Part shown: piece by piece, positions 10,643 through 18,359 of the stretch
Layout: each line of letters starts with the position of its first letter
How positions within the stretch are numbered: the stretch's first letter is position 1
Source of the DNA: Kitasatospora sp. NBC_00458
GTDB taxonomy: Bacteria; Actinomycetota; Actinomycetes; Streptomycetales; Streptomycetaceae
NCBI RefSeq assembly: GCF_036013975.1
Contig: NZ_CP107904.1
Coordinates: 6,605,001-6,669,000 of the forward strand
Direction: 5' to 3'
DNA: 64,000 nucleotides
Program-made: the position numbers and the translations under genes
Notes under the pieces: generated by a model
The model's input: only the letters and a program-made list of their open reading frames with translations
What the model was told of the DNA's origin: nothing
Databases searched by the model: none

Positions 10643-11455
10643 GTGGCAGTGGCACGACGCCGACTCGACGCGGAGCTGGTCCGCCGCAACCTGGCCCGGT
10701 CCCGGGAGCACGCCTCCGAGCTGATCGCGGCCGGCCGGGTGACCGTCGGCGGCACCACCGCGACCAAGCCGGCCACCCAGGTGGAGACCTCGGCGGCGGT
10801 CGTGGTGGCCAAGGACGAGAACGACCCCGACTACGTCTCGCGCGGCGGGCACAAGCTGGCCGGGGCGTTCGTGGCGTTCGTGCCGCAGGGCCTGGTGGTA
10901 GAGGGACGGCGGGCGCTGGACGCGGGCGCGTCCACCGGCGGCTTCACCGACGTGCTGCTGCGCGCCGGGGCGGCGCACGTCCTGGCCGTGGACGTCGGCT
11001 ACGGGCAGCTGGCCTGGTCGCTGCAGAGCGACGAACGGGTCACCGTGATGGACCGCACCAACGTGCGCGAGCTGACGCCGGAGCTGATCGGCGGCACCCT
11101 GGCCGACCTGGTGGTCGGCGACCTCTCGTTCATCTCGCTGGGCCTGGTGCTGCCGGCGCTGGCCGGCTGCGCCGCCGAGGACGCGGACCTGGTGCTGATG
11201 GTCAAGCCGCAGTTCGAGATCGGCAAGGAGCGCCTCGGCAGCGGCGGGGTGGTGCGCAGCCCGCAGCTGCGCGCCGAGATGGTGCGCCAGGTGGCCGGGC
11301 AGGCGTGGGGGGTGGGGCTGGGCGTGCGGGCGGTCACCGCGAGCCCGCTGCCGGGCCCGTCCGGGAACGTCGAGTACTTCCTCTGGCTGCGGCGGGACGC
11401 ACCGCGGCTGGACCCGGCGGAGGCGGACCGGGCCGTCGCCGAAGGCCCCCGATAG
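10643..11455 (+). CDS. tlyA: TlyA family rRNA 2'-O-methyltransferase
   Basis: 270 aa, family length. TlyA methylates ribose of specific cytidines in 16S and/or 23S rRNA using S-adenosylmethionine; in mycobacteria this confers capreomycin sensitivity. An N-terminal S4 RNA-binding domain (RRLDAELVRRNLARSREHA to about residue 60) is followed by YVSRGGHKLAGAF and an FtsJ-like fold with motif I DAGASTGGFTDVLL (about residue 93). Then come DRTNVREL and VGDLSFISLGLVLP, and the tail VKPQFEIGKER. The start is GTG; the region 20 nt upstream has TAGGAGCTGAAACACC as ribosome binding site. It is 92 nt upstream of nadK in the same orientation. Confidence 0.96.
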   Translation: MAVARRRLDAELVRRNLARSREHASELIAAGRVTVGGTTATKPATQVETSAAVVVAKDENDPDYVSRGGHKLAGAFVAFVPQGLVVEGRRALDAGASTGGFTDVLLRAGAAHVLAVDVGYGQLAWSLQSDERVTVMDRTNVRELTPELIGGTLADLVVGDLSFISLGLVLPALAGCAAEDADLVLMVKPQFEIGKERLGSGGVVRSPQLRAEMVRQVAGQAWGVGLGVRAVTASPLPGPSGNVEYFLWLRRDAPRLDPAEADRAVAEGPR

Positions 11456-11547
11456 GCTGCTCTGCGGACGTCCGGTCCGTCATGCTGGGTGGCGCGGCCG
11501 TACCGGGCCGAGGACGACCCGGCCGGCGTAGGGAGAGGGCAGCGGGC

Positions 11548-12453
11548 ATGAGTGACGAACGTACGGTGTTCTTGATCGCGCACACGGGCCGCGAGGCGGC
11601 GCTGCGCAGTGTCGAGGGCCTGGTGCACGGTCTGCTGAAGGCGGGGATCCGGATCAGGCTGCTGGCAGCCGAGGCGGTGGATCTGGACCTGCCGGACGGC
11701 GTGGAGAGGGTGGCCGGGGGGCCGGGTGCGGCGGACGGCTGCGAGCTGATCCTCGTCGCGGGCGGGGACGGCACCCTGCTGCGCGGCGCGGAGCTGGCGC
11801 GCGAGCACGGTCTGCCGATGCTCGGCATCAACCTGGGCCGGGTGGGCTTCCTCGCGGAGGCCGAGCGGGACGACCTGGCGGTGGTGGTCGAGCGGGTGGT
11901 GGACGCCGACTACGAGGTCGAGGAGCGGATGACCCTCGACGTGATCGTCCGTACCAACGGCGATGTGGTGCACCACGACTGGGCGTTGAACGAGGCGTCG
12001 ATCGAGAAGGCGTCCCGGGAGCGGATGCTGGAGGTGGTGACCGAGGTGGACGGCCGTCCGGTCTCCAACTTCGGCTGTGACGGGGTGGTCTGCGCGACGC
12101 CGACCGGTTCGACCGCGTACGCGTTCTCCGGCGGCGGGCCGGTGGTCTGGCCGGAGGTCGAGGCGCTGTTGATGGTGCCGATCAGCGCGCACGCGCTGTT
12201 CGCCCGGCCGTTGGTGGCCTCGCCGGACTCGGTGCTGGCGGTGGAGGTGCAGCCCAAGACCCCGCACGGGGTGCTCTGGTGCGACGGGCGGCGCTCGGTG
12301 GAGCTGCCGGCCGGTGCCCGGGTGGAGGTGCGCCGGGGCCAGACGCCGGTGCGGCTGGCCAGGCTGCACCGGGCGCCGTTCACCGACCGGCTGGTGGCCA
12401 AGTTCGCCCTCCCGGTGACGGGTTGGCGCGGCCGGGCCGGGACGAACTGCTGA
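11548..12453 (+). CDS. nadK: NAD kinase
   Basis: 301 aa. Phosphorylates NAD to NADP using ATP or polyphosphate. The catalytic GGDGTLLR motif is at about residues 72-79, followed by LPMLGINLGRVGFLAE. The second conserved block WALNEASIEKAS and the glycine-rich CDGVVCATPTGSTAYAFSGGGP (from about 176) complete the NAD-binding half. ATG is chosen because GGGAGAGGG lies 9-15 nt upstream and the family begins close to the first strand (TVFLIAHTGRE). It sits between tlyA and recN as in other actinobacteria, but here a MocR/YczE pair separates it from recN. Confidence 0.96.
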   Translation: MSDERTVFLIAHTGREAALRSVEGLVHGLLKAGIRIRLLAAEAVDLDLPDGVERVAGGPGAADGCELILVAGGDGTLLRGAELAREHGLPMLGINLGRVGFLAEAERDDLAVVVERVVDADYEVEERMTLDVIVRTNGDVVHHDWALNEASIEKASRERMLEVVTEVDGRPVSNFGCDGVVCATPTGSTAYAFSGGGPVVWPEVEALLMVPISAHALFARPLVASPDSVLAVEVQPKTPHGVLWCDGRRSVELPAGARVEVRRGQTPVRLARLHRAPFTDRLVAKFALPVTGWRGRAGTNC

Positions 12454-12474
12454 TCCAGCGGAGTTGACGGGGCG

Positions 12475-14043
12475 TCATACCGCCAGCGGGTGGCTGTCGT
12501 CGGCGCCGTGCCAGCGGCCGCCGTCGGCGGCCCGGGCGGCGACGGCGGCGAGCCGTTCGACGGCGTCGGGCACGGCGGCGGCCGGCACCGAGAGCGGGAT
12601 CCGGATGTGGTGCTCGAAGGCGCCGTCGGAGCCGAACCGGTTGCCGGCCGCGATCCGGACCCCGAGGTGCTCTCCGGCCCGGGCCAGCGCCGCGCCGGAG
12701 AGCGTGCCGGTGGAGACCCAGAACGACAGGCCGCCGGGCGGGACGGTGAACCGCCACTGCGGCAGGTGCTCGCCCAGTGCGCCGGTGAGCGCCGCGGCGG
12801 TGTCCCGCAGCCGGGCCAGCTGGTGGGCGCGGACGGCCGGCAGCTGCCGCTCGTCCAGCAGTTCGGCGGCGATCAGCTGGTCCAGCACGGGGGCGCCGAC
12901 GTCGCTGTAGACGCGCTCGGTGGCCAGCCGGCGGACCAGCGCGGGTGCGGCCCGCACCCAGCCGATCCGCAGGCCGCCCCAGAGCAGCTTGCCGGCCGAG
13001 CCGACCGTGACCACCTGGGCCGAGCGGTCCAGTGCGGCGGTCGGGCGGGGCGGCGGGGCGTCCGCGGGGACGCCCCAGCCCAGTTCGGCGGTGGTCTCGT
13101 CGGCCAGGACCACCGTGCCGGCGGCCCGGGCGGCGGCCAGCAGCTCGCGCCGCTGCTCCTCGCGGACCAGCGCGCCGGTCGGGTTGTGGAAGTCCGGGAT
13201 CACGTACGCGACCCTGGGCGCGGCGCCGGTCAGCACCCGGCGCCACTCGGAGAGGTCCCACTCCGGCTGCGGCGACCCGCCCGCACCCCGTCGGGGGCCG
13301 GTGCCTGACCCGCTCCCGGGCACCGGGCGCGGCCCGCCCGGCCAGGCGTAGGGGACGGGCACCAGACGGGCCCCGCCGATCCGCAGCGACTGCAGGGTGT
13401 GCGCGTAGCTCGGGGCCTCCACGGCGACCCGGTCGCCCCGGCCGATCAGCGCCCGCTGCACCAGGTGCAGGGCGCCCATCGCGCCGATGGTGATCAGGAT
13501 CTGGTCGGGGGTGGTCGGCAGTCCGCGCTCGGTGTAGCGGCGGGCCACCGCCTCGCGCAGGACCGGGACGCCGGTGGGGTAGTGGCCGTGCCCGGCGGCG
13601 TACGCGGGCAGCTGCTCGACGGCGCGGGCGGCGGCCTCGGAGAGGAAGGGCTGGGGGGCGGGCAGTGCGGCCACGCCGAGGTCCAGGGTGCGGCCCTGCT
13701 CGTCCGGCGGGACGGGGTGCAGGGCGTCGCTGGGCGGCGCGGCGCCCTCGGGCAGGGCGGTCCAGCTGCCGGAGCCGCGCCGGCTGCGCAGGTAGCCCTC
13801 GGCGCGCAGGGCCTCGTACGCGGTGGCGACGGTGGTGCGGCTGAGCCGGAGGGCGAGGGCGAGCTCGCGTTCGGCGGGCAGCCGGGCGCCGACCGGGAGG
13901 CGGCCCTCGGAGACCAGCAACCTGACCTGGCCCGCGAGCGTCCGGTACGCGGGCCGGCGGGCGCCGGGCGGTTCGGGCAGCCGGGCGCCGGCGAGCAGGC
14001 GGGCGAGTGCCGCGGGGGTGACGGTGGTCTGCCAGTCGGCCAT
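12475..14043 (-). CDS. MocR/PdxR-type regulator (GntR HTH fused to PLP aminotransferase fold)
   Basis: 522 aa. Residues about 28-95 are a GntR winged helix (AYRTLAGQVRLLVSEGRLP, GARLPAERELALALRLSRTT, AYEALRAEGYLRSRRGSG). The rest is a fold-type I aminotransferase domain, with SAGKLLWGGLRIGWV near residue 351 giving the PLP lysine. MocR proteins sense PLP or an amino-acid adduct and usually control a divergent neighbour. Here the neighbour is a YczE-type membrane protein starting 135 bp away. A Gly/Ser-rich insertion (GSGSGTGPRRGAGG) interrupts the aminotransferase domain around residue 245. ATG at 14043 is the family-like start. Confidence 0.95.
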   Translation of the reverse strand: MADWQTTVTPAALARLLAGARLPEPPGARRPAYRTLAGQVRLLVSEGRLPVGARLPAERELALALRLSRTTVATAYEALRAEGYLRSRRGSGSWTALPEGAAPPSDALHPVPPDEQGRTLDLGVAALPAPQPFLSEAAARAVEQLPAYAAGHGHYPTGVPVLREAVARRYTERGLPTTPDQILITIGAMGALHLVQRALIGRGDRVAVEAPSYAHTLQSLRIGGARLVPVPYAWPGGPRPVPGSGSGTGPRRGAGGSPQPEWDLSEWRRVLTGAAPRVAYVIPDFHNPTGALVREEQRRELLAAARAAGTVVLADETTAELGWGVPADAPPPRPTAALDRSAQVVTVGSAGKLLWGGLRIGWVRAAPALVRRLATERVYSDVGAPVLDQLIAAELLDERQLPAVRAHQLARLRDTAAALTGALGEHLPQWRFTVPPGGLSFWVSTGTLSGAALARAGEHLGVRIAAGNRFGSDGAFEHHIRIPLSVPAAAVPDAVERLAAVAARAADGGRWHGADDSHPLAV

Positions 14044-14067
14044 GGCTCATCAGTCCACTTGCTCGTG

Positions 14068-14100
14068 ATTGGCCCTGGATGGGGCGCTATTGGCCTGGCC
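14068..14100. promoter_or_regulatory. Candidate MocR operator: two ATTGGCC-type direct repeats, 21 bp apart
   Basis: ATTGGCCCTGGA (14068) and ATTGGCCTGGCC (14089) lie in direct orientation, 21 bp start to start, i.e. two helical turns, between the divergent mocR and yczE-like genes. MocR regulators are known to bind direct repeats in such intergenic regions. Assignment rests on position and symmetry only. Confidence 0.55.
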
Positions 14101-14178
14101 ATCATGGCAGGGCGGCCGCCGAGTCCGCCACCGCCGGGGCAGTGTCCCGGACGTGCAGCACCACCCGCCGGAGATTCC

Positions 14179-14964
14179 ATGGCCACCACGACCACGCCCC
14201 CGACCGCACCCGCCGATCCGACCGCACCGGCCGCCCAGGCCGACCCCACCGGGCGGTCCGCCACCGCGACCTCCGCTCCGGCACGGCCGGGGCTCGCCGT
14301 CCGGGTGCTCGGCGACACCCACGCCCTCGGCCGCCGCCTGCCGCAGCTCCTCGTCGGCCTCGTCCTCTACGGCGCCAGCATGGCCCTGATGCTCCGCTCC
14401 GGCCTCGGTCTCGACCCGTGGGACGTCTTCCACCAGGGCCTGCAGCGCACCGTCGGGCTCTCGGTGGGCGCCTGGGTCACCATCTGCGGCGCCCTGGTGC
14501 TGCTGTTCTGGATCCCGCTGCGCCAGCTCCCCGGGGTCGGCACCGTCGCCAACGTGCTGGTGATCGGCGCCGCCATGGACCTCACCCTGCGCGTCGTCGA
14601 CGGCCCCGGCCCCGTCGCCGCCCGGGTCGCGCTGATGGTCGCCGCGATCACCCTCAACGGCGTCGCCACCGGCCTCTACATCGGTGCCCGGCTCGGCCCG
14701 GGCCCGCGCGACGGCCTGATGACCGGCCTGCACCGGCGCACCGGCCGCTCGCTGCGGCTGCTCCGTACCGGCATCGAGCTGGCCGTCCTGGCCGCGGGCC
14801 TCCTGCTCGGCGGCACCGCCGGCGTCGGCACCGTCGCGTACGCGCTGGCCATCGGCCCGCTCGCGCAGTTCTTCCTGCCGTGGTTCACCGTCCCGACCGC
14901 CGCCGCGTCCGCCGCGTCCGCCGCGCGCGTCACGTCGGAGAACGCCGCCCGAACCCCCGCGTGA
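14179..14964 (+). CDS. YczE/YitT-like integral membrane protein
   Basis: 261 aa. After a 40-residue Thr/Pro/Ala-rich head there are five or six hydrophobic segments (about LPQLLVGLVLYGASMALMLR, VGAWVTICGALVLLFWI, VANVLVIGAAMDLTL, ALMVAAITLNGVATGLYIGA, LLRTGIELAVLAAGLLLGG, TVAYALAIGPLAQFFL). LGLDPWDVFHQGL and GARLGPGPRDGLMTGL are typical of the YczE family, whose substrate is uncertain. ATG follows GGAG at 5 nt. Divergent from and presumably regulated by the MocR gene. The stop codon falls inside a perfect 23-bp tandem duplication. Confidence 0.92.
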   Translation: MATTTTPPTAPADPTAPAAQADPTGRSATATSAPARPGLAVRVLGDTHALGRRLPQLLVGLVLYGASMALMLRSGLGLDPWDVFHQGLQRTVGLSVGAWVTICGALVLLFWIPLRQLPGVGTVANVLVIGAAMDLTLRVVDGPGPVAARVALMVAAITLNGVATGLYIGARLGPGPRDGLMTGLHRRTGRSLRLLRTGIELAVLAAGLLLGGTAGVGTVAYALAIGPLAQFFLPWFTVPTAAASAASAARVTSENAARTPA

Positions 14965-14985
14965 ACGCCGCCCGAACCCCCGCGT
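14940..14985 (+). repeat. Perfect 23-bp tandem duplication spanning the yczE-like stop codon
   Basis: A 23-bp unit beginning GAACGCCGCCCGAACC occurs at 14940-14962 and again at 14963-14985 without mismatches. The TGA (14962-14964) lies at the junction, so the second copy is untranslated. Confidence 0.95.
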
Positions 14986-15081
14986 GAACGACCCGGAACG
15001 GATGAACTTCCGGGCACCGAGTTGCCGCGCGTCGTTGTCGCTCGTCGCGCGCCGGGGGCGGAACCTCGTAAGGTCGTCTCC

Positions 15082-16827
15082 GTGTTGGACGAGATGCGGA
15101 TACGGGATCTTGGGGTCATCGACGACGCGGTGGTCGAGCTCGCCCCCGGCTTCACCGCCGTGACCGGTGAGACCGGGGCCGGCAAGACCATGGTGGTGAC
15201 CAGCCTCGGACTGCTGCTCGGCGGCCGCGCCGACCCGGGCCTGGTGCGCAACGGCACCGGACGCGCGGTCGTCGAGGGCCGCCTCGAACTGCCGGAGGGT
15301 TCGCCGGCGGCCGCCCGCGCCCTGGAGGCCGGTGCCGAACTCGACGACGGCGCGCTGCTGATCAGCCGGACGGTCTCCGCCGAGGGGCGCTCCCGCGCCT
15401 ACGTCGGCGGCCGGGCCGTCCCGGTCGGGCTGCTCACCGAGCTCGGCGAGGACCTGATCGCCGTGCACGGCCAGACCGACCAGCAGCGGCTGCTCCGCCC
15501 GGCCCGCCAGCGCGGTGCCCTCGACCGGTACGCCGGCGCGGCCGTCGCCGAGCCGCTGGCCCGCTACCGCGAGGTCTACCGGCGGCTGCGCGAGGTCTCC
15601 GCGACCCTGGAGGAGCTGACCACCCGGGCCCGCGAGCGCGCCCAGGAGGCCGACCTGCTCCGCTTCGGCCTGGACGAGGTCGCCGCCGCCGAACCGGTCG
15701 CCGGTGAGGACGACGAACTGTTCGCCGAGGCCGAGCGGCTCGGCCACGCCGACGCGCTCTCCTCCGCCGCCACCCTCGCCCACGCCGCCCTGGCCGGCGA
15801 CCCGGCCGACCCGGAGGCGCTGGACGCCGGCACCCTGGTCGCCCAGGCCCGCCGGGCCCTGGACGCCGTCCGCCACCACGACGAGCGGCTCGCCGCCCTG
15901 GCCGACCGGCTCAACGAGGTCGGCTACCTGCTCGCCGACGTGGCCGGCGACCTGGCCGGCTACGCCGACGACCTGGACGCCGACCCGGTCCGGCTGGCGG
16001 GCGTCGAGGACCGCCGGGCCGTCCTGGCCCAGCTGCTGCGCAAGTACGGCGGCCCGGAGAACTCGCTGGCCGAGGTGCTCGCCTGGGCCGAGACGGGCGC
16101 CGCCAGGCTCGCCGAACTCGACGGCGACGACGACCGGATCGACGAGCTCGGCGCCCGGGAGACCGCACTGCGCGCCGAGCTGGCCGACCTCGCGGCCGAG
16201 GTCTCGGCCGCCCGGCAGGCCGCCGCCGGCCGCTTCGCCGAGGCCGTCTCCGCCGAACTCGCCGAGCTCGCCATGCCGCACGCCCGGGTCACCTTCGCGA
16301 TCGCCCAGGTCGACGACCTGTCCGGGATCGAGGTCGACGGCCGGACCGTCGCCTACGGTCCGCACGGCGTGGACGAGGTCGAGGTGCTGCTCGCCCCGCA
16401 CCCCGGCGCCCAGCCGCGTCCGATCGCCAAGGGGGCCTCCGGCGGTGAGCTCTCCCGGGTGATGCTCGCCGTCGAGGTGGTCTTCGCCGGGGCCGACCCC
16501 GTCCCCACCTACCTCTTCGACGAGGTGGACGCGGGCGTCGGCGGCAAGGCGGCGGTCGAGATCGGCCGCCGGCTCGCCAAGCTGGCGGAGAGCGCGCAGG
16601 TCGTCGTGGTCACCCACCTGCCGCAGGTGGCGGCTTTCGCCGACCGCCACCTGGTGGTCGAGAAGACCAACGACGGCACGGTGACCCGCAGCGGCGTCAA
16701 GGTGCTGAACGACGAGGAGCGGGTGCGCGAGCTCTCCCGGATGCTGGCCGGTCTGGAGGACTCCGAACTCGGCCGCGCGCACGCCGAGGAACTGCTCGCC
16801 GCCGCCCGCGCCCCCCGCCCCCGCTAG
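15082..16827 (+). CDS. recN: DNA repair protein RecN
   Basis: 581 aa, SMC-like ATPase of double-strand-break repair. The Walker A motif GETGAGKT is at residues 29-36. A long central helical region (about 150-400) forms the coiled-coil arms. The ABC signature ASGGELSRVMLAVE (near 452) and Walker B YLFDEVDAGVGG (near 477) precede VVVTHLPQVAAFAD. GTG giving MLDEMRIRDLG is preferred because RecN proteins begin at this strand and AAGG lies about 9 nt upstream. A downstream ATG at 15094 is a weaker alternative. It is normally directly downstream of nadK; here a 2.5-kb pair intervenes and recN needs its own promoter or read-through from the yczE-like gene. Confidence 0.96.
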   Translation: MLDEMRIRDLGVIDDAVVELAPGFTAVTGETGAGKTMVVTSLGLLLGGRADPGLVRNGTGRAVVEGRLELPEGSPAAARALEAGAELDDGALLISRTVSAEGRSRAYVGGRAVPVGLLTELGEDLIAVHGQTDQQRLLRPARQRGALDRYAGAAVAEPLARYREVYRRLREVSATLEELTTRARERAQEADLLRFGLDEVAAAEPVAGEDDELFAEAERLGHADALSSAATLAHAALAGDPADPEALDAGTLVAQARRALDAVRHHDERLAALADRLNEVGYLLADVAGDLAGYADDLDADPVRLAGVEDRRAVLAQLLRKYGGPENSLAEVLAWAETGAARLAELDGDDDRIDELGARETALRAELADLAAEVSAARQAAAGRFAEAVSAELAELAMPHARVTFAIAQVDDLSGIEVDGRTVAYGPHGVDEVEVLLAPHPGAQPRPIAKGASGGELSRVMLAVEVVFAGADPVPTYLFDEVDAGVGGKAAVEIGRRLAKLAESAQVVVVTHLPQVAAFADRHLVVEKTNDGTVTRSGVKVLNDEERVRELSRMLAGLEDSELGRAHAEELLAAARAPRPR

Positions 16828-17078
16828 AGCCCGTCCGCCGGCCGCCGTCCCACCACCCCGGGGACGGTCCGGCGGGGCGGCCGGGCCTCCCCGTGCGGGC
16901 CCGTCGGCCCGGTCGGCGGGGCGGCCCGCGCGGGCCCGCCACGACGCGCCCCACCGGGGGCGCCGACTGTCCAAGAGGGCCGCCGACCTGGCATGGTGGC
17001 GGCTGGACACTGGCCTTCCAGTCCCGAGCGCCGCAGGCGGGAAACCCTCGCCGCGGTGCGCGTACCTGATCGAGTCGG

Positions 17079-18260
17079 ATGCGAGACGACGTGGACCATT
17101 CCGCCGCCCGGGCCACCGCGGCCAGCCCCGAACGGGGGCAGCTGCAGGTGGTTCTCGTCCTGGCCGCCAGCACCGGCGGCATCGGTGCGCACGTGCGCTC
17201 CCTGGCACAGGGCCTGGTCGCGCACGGAGTGACCGTCACGGTGTGCGCCCCCGCCGGCACGGACGCGCTGTTCGGCTTCTCCCGAACCGGCGCCAGGTTC
17301 CACCTGGTCGACATCACCCCCACCGCGGGGGCCCGCAGCGACGCCACCGCGATCGGCGAACTGCGCCGCGCCTTCACCGGCGCCGACGTGGTGCACGCCC
17401 ACGGCCTGCGGGCGGCCCTCCTCTCCGACCTCGCACTGCGCACCGCCGGACGCTTCCCGGGCCTGCGCCCGGAGACCCCGCTGGTGGTCACCTCGCACCA
17501 CGCGATCCTGGCCACCGGCATGGAACGGCGGCTCCAGCGGCTGATGGAACGCCGGGTGGCGCGCGCCGCCGACCTCGTCCTCGGCGCCTCCTCCGACCTG
17601 GTGGCCCGGGCCCGTGAGCTGGGCGCCACCGACGCCCGGCTCGGCCCGGTCGCCGCCCCGCCGACGCCGGGGGTCCGGCTGGAGCGGCCCGCGGCCCGGG
17701 CGGCGCTGCTCGGCGACGGCCCGGACCGCCCGCTGGTCCTCGCGGTCGGCGGGCTCGTCCCGCAGAAGGCCTTCGGTCTGCTGCTGGACGCCACCCGCGA
17801 ACTCTCCGCGCTGGACCCGGAGCCGCTGGTGCTGCTCGCCGGTGACGGCCCGGAGGCCGCCGCGCTGCGCGAGCGGACGGCCGCCGAGAAGCTGCCGGTC
17901 CAGCTGCTCGGCTACCGCACCGACGTGCCCGACCTGCTGGCCGCCGCCGACCTGCTGGTGGTCTCCAGCCGGTGGGAGGCCCGTTCGCTGGTCGTGCAGG
18001 AGGCGATGCGGGCCGGCGTGCCGGTGGTCGCCACCGCCGTCGGCGGCATCCCCGAACTGGTCGGCGACGCCGCCGTGCTCGTCCCGCCCGGCGACCCGGT
18101 CGCGATCGGGCGGGCGGTCCGCGGGCTGCTGGCCGACCCGGCGGGCCGCGAGCGGCTGGCGGTGGCCGGCCGGCAGCAGGCGGAGACCTGGCCGGACGAG
18201 GCCGCCACCGTGGCGCAGGTGCTCAGCACCTACGACGAGCTGGTCCAGCGCGACCGCTGA
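17079..18260 (+). CDS. Family 4-like GT-B glycosyltransferase
   Basis: 393 aa. An N-terminal Rossmann domain opens with LQVVLVLAASTGGIGAHVRSLAQGL and contains VVHAHGLRAALL. The C-terminal donor-binding domain has RPLVLAVGGLVPQKAFGLLL, then VQLLGYRTDVPDLLAAADLLVVSSRWEA and the EAMRAGVPVVATAVGGIPEL block with the conserved glutamate of GT4 enzymes. Acceptor and sugar donor cannot be read from sequence; cell-envelope glycan or glycolipid is a reasonable guess. ATG at 17079 is the only good start near the first strand. No membrane helix is evident. The 250 bp upstream are GC-rich with no other gene. Confidence 0.93.
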   Translation: MRDDVDHSAARATAASPERGQLQVVLVLAASTGGIGAHVRSLAQGLVAHGVTVTVCAPAGTDALFGFSRTGARFHLVDITPTAGARSDATAIGELRRAFTGADVVHAHGLRAALLSDLALRTAGRFPGLRPETPLVVTSHHAILATGMERRLQRLMERRVARAADLVLGASSDLVARARELGATDARLGPVAAPPTPGVRLERPAARAALLGDGPDRPLVLAVGGLVPQKAFGLLLDATRELSALDPEPLVLLAGDGPEAAALRERTAAEKLPVQLLGYRTDVPDLLAAADLLVVSSRWEARSLVVQEAMRAGVPVVATAVGGIPELVGDAAVLVPPGDPVAIGRAVRGLLADPAGRERLAVAGRQQAETWPDEAATVAQVLSTYDELVQRDR

Positions 18261-18359
18261 CCCCGCCCGGCGCGTCCGCCCGGCGCGTCCGTCCGGCGGG
18301 GGCGCCCCGGCCGCCGGGCGCGCCCGCTCAGACGGAGGCCCGCCCGGACGGGGGCCCGC

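Noticed and set aside
14050-17208. 1052-codon minus-strand frame opposite yczE and recN
   Set aside because: Antisense shadow of recN with Gly/Val/Leu/Ala-rich translation; the sense gene is unambiguous.
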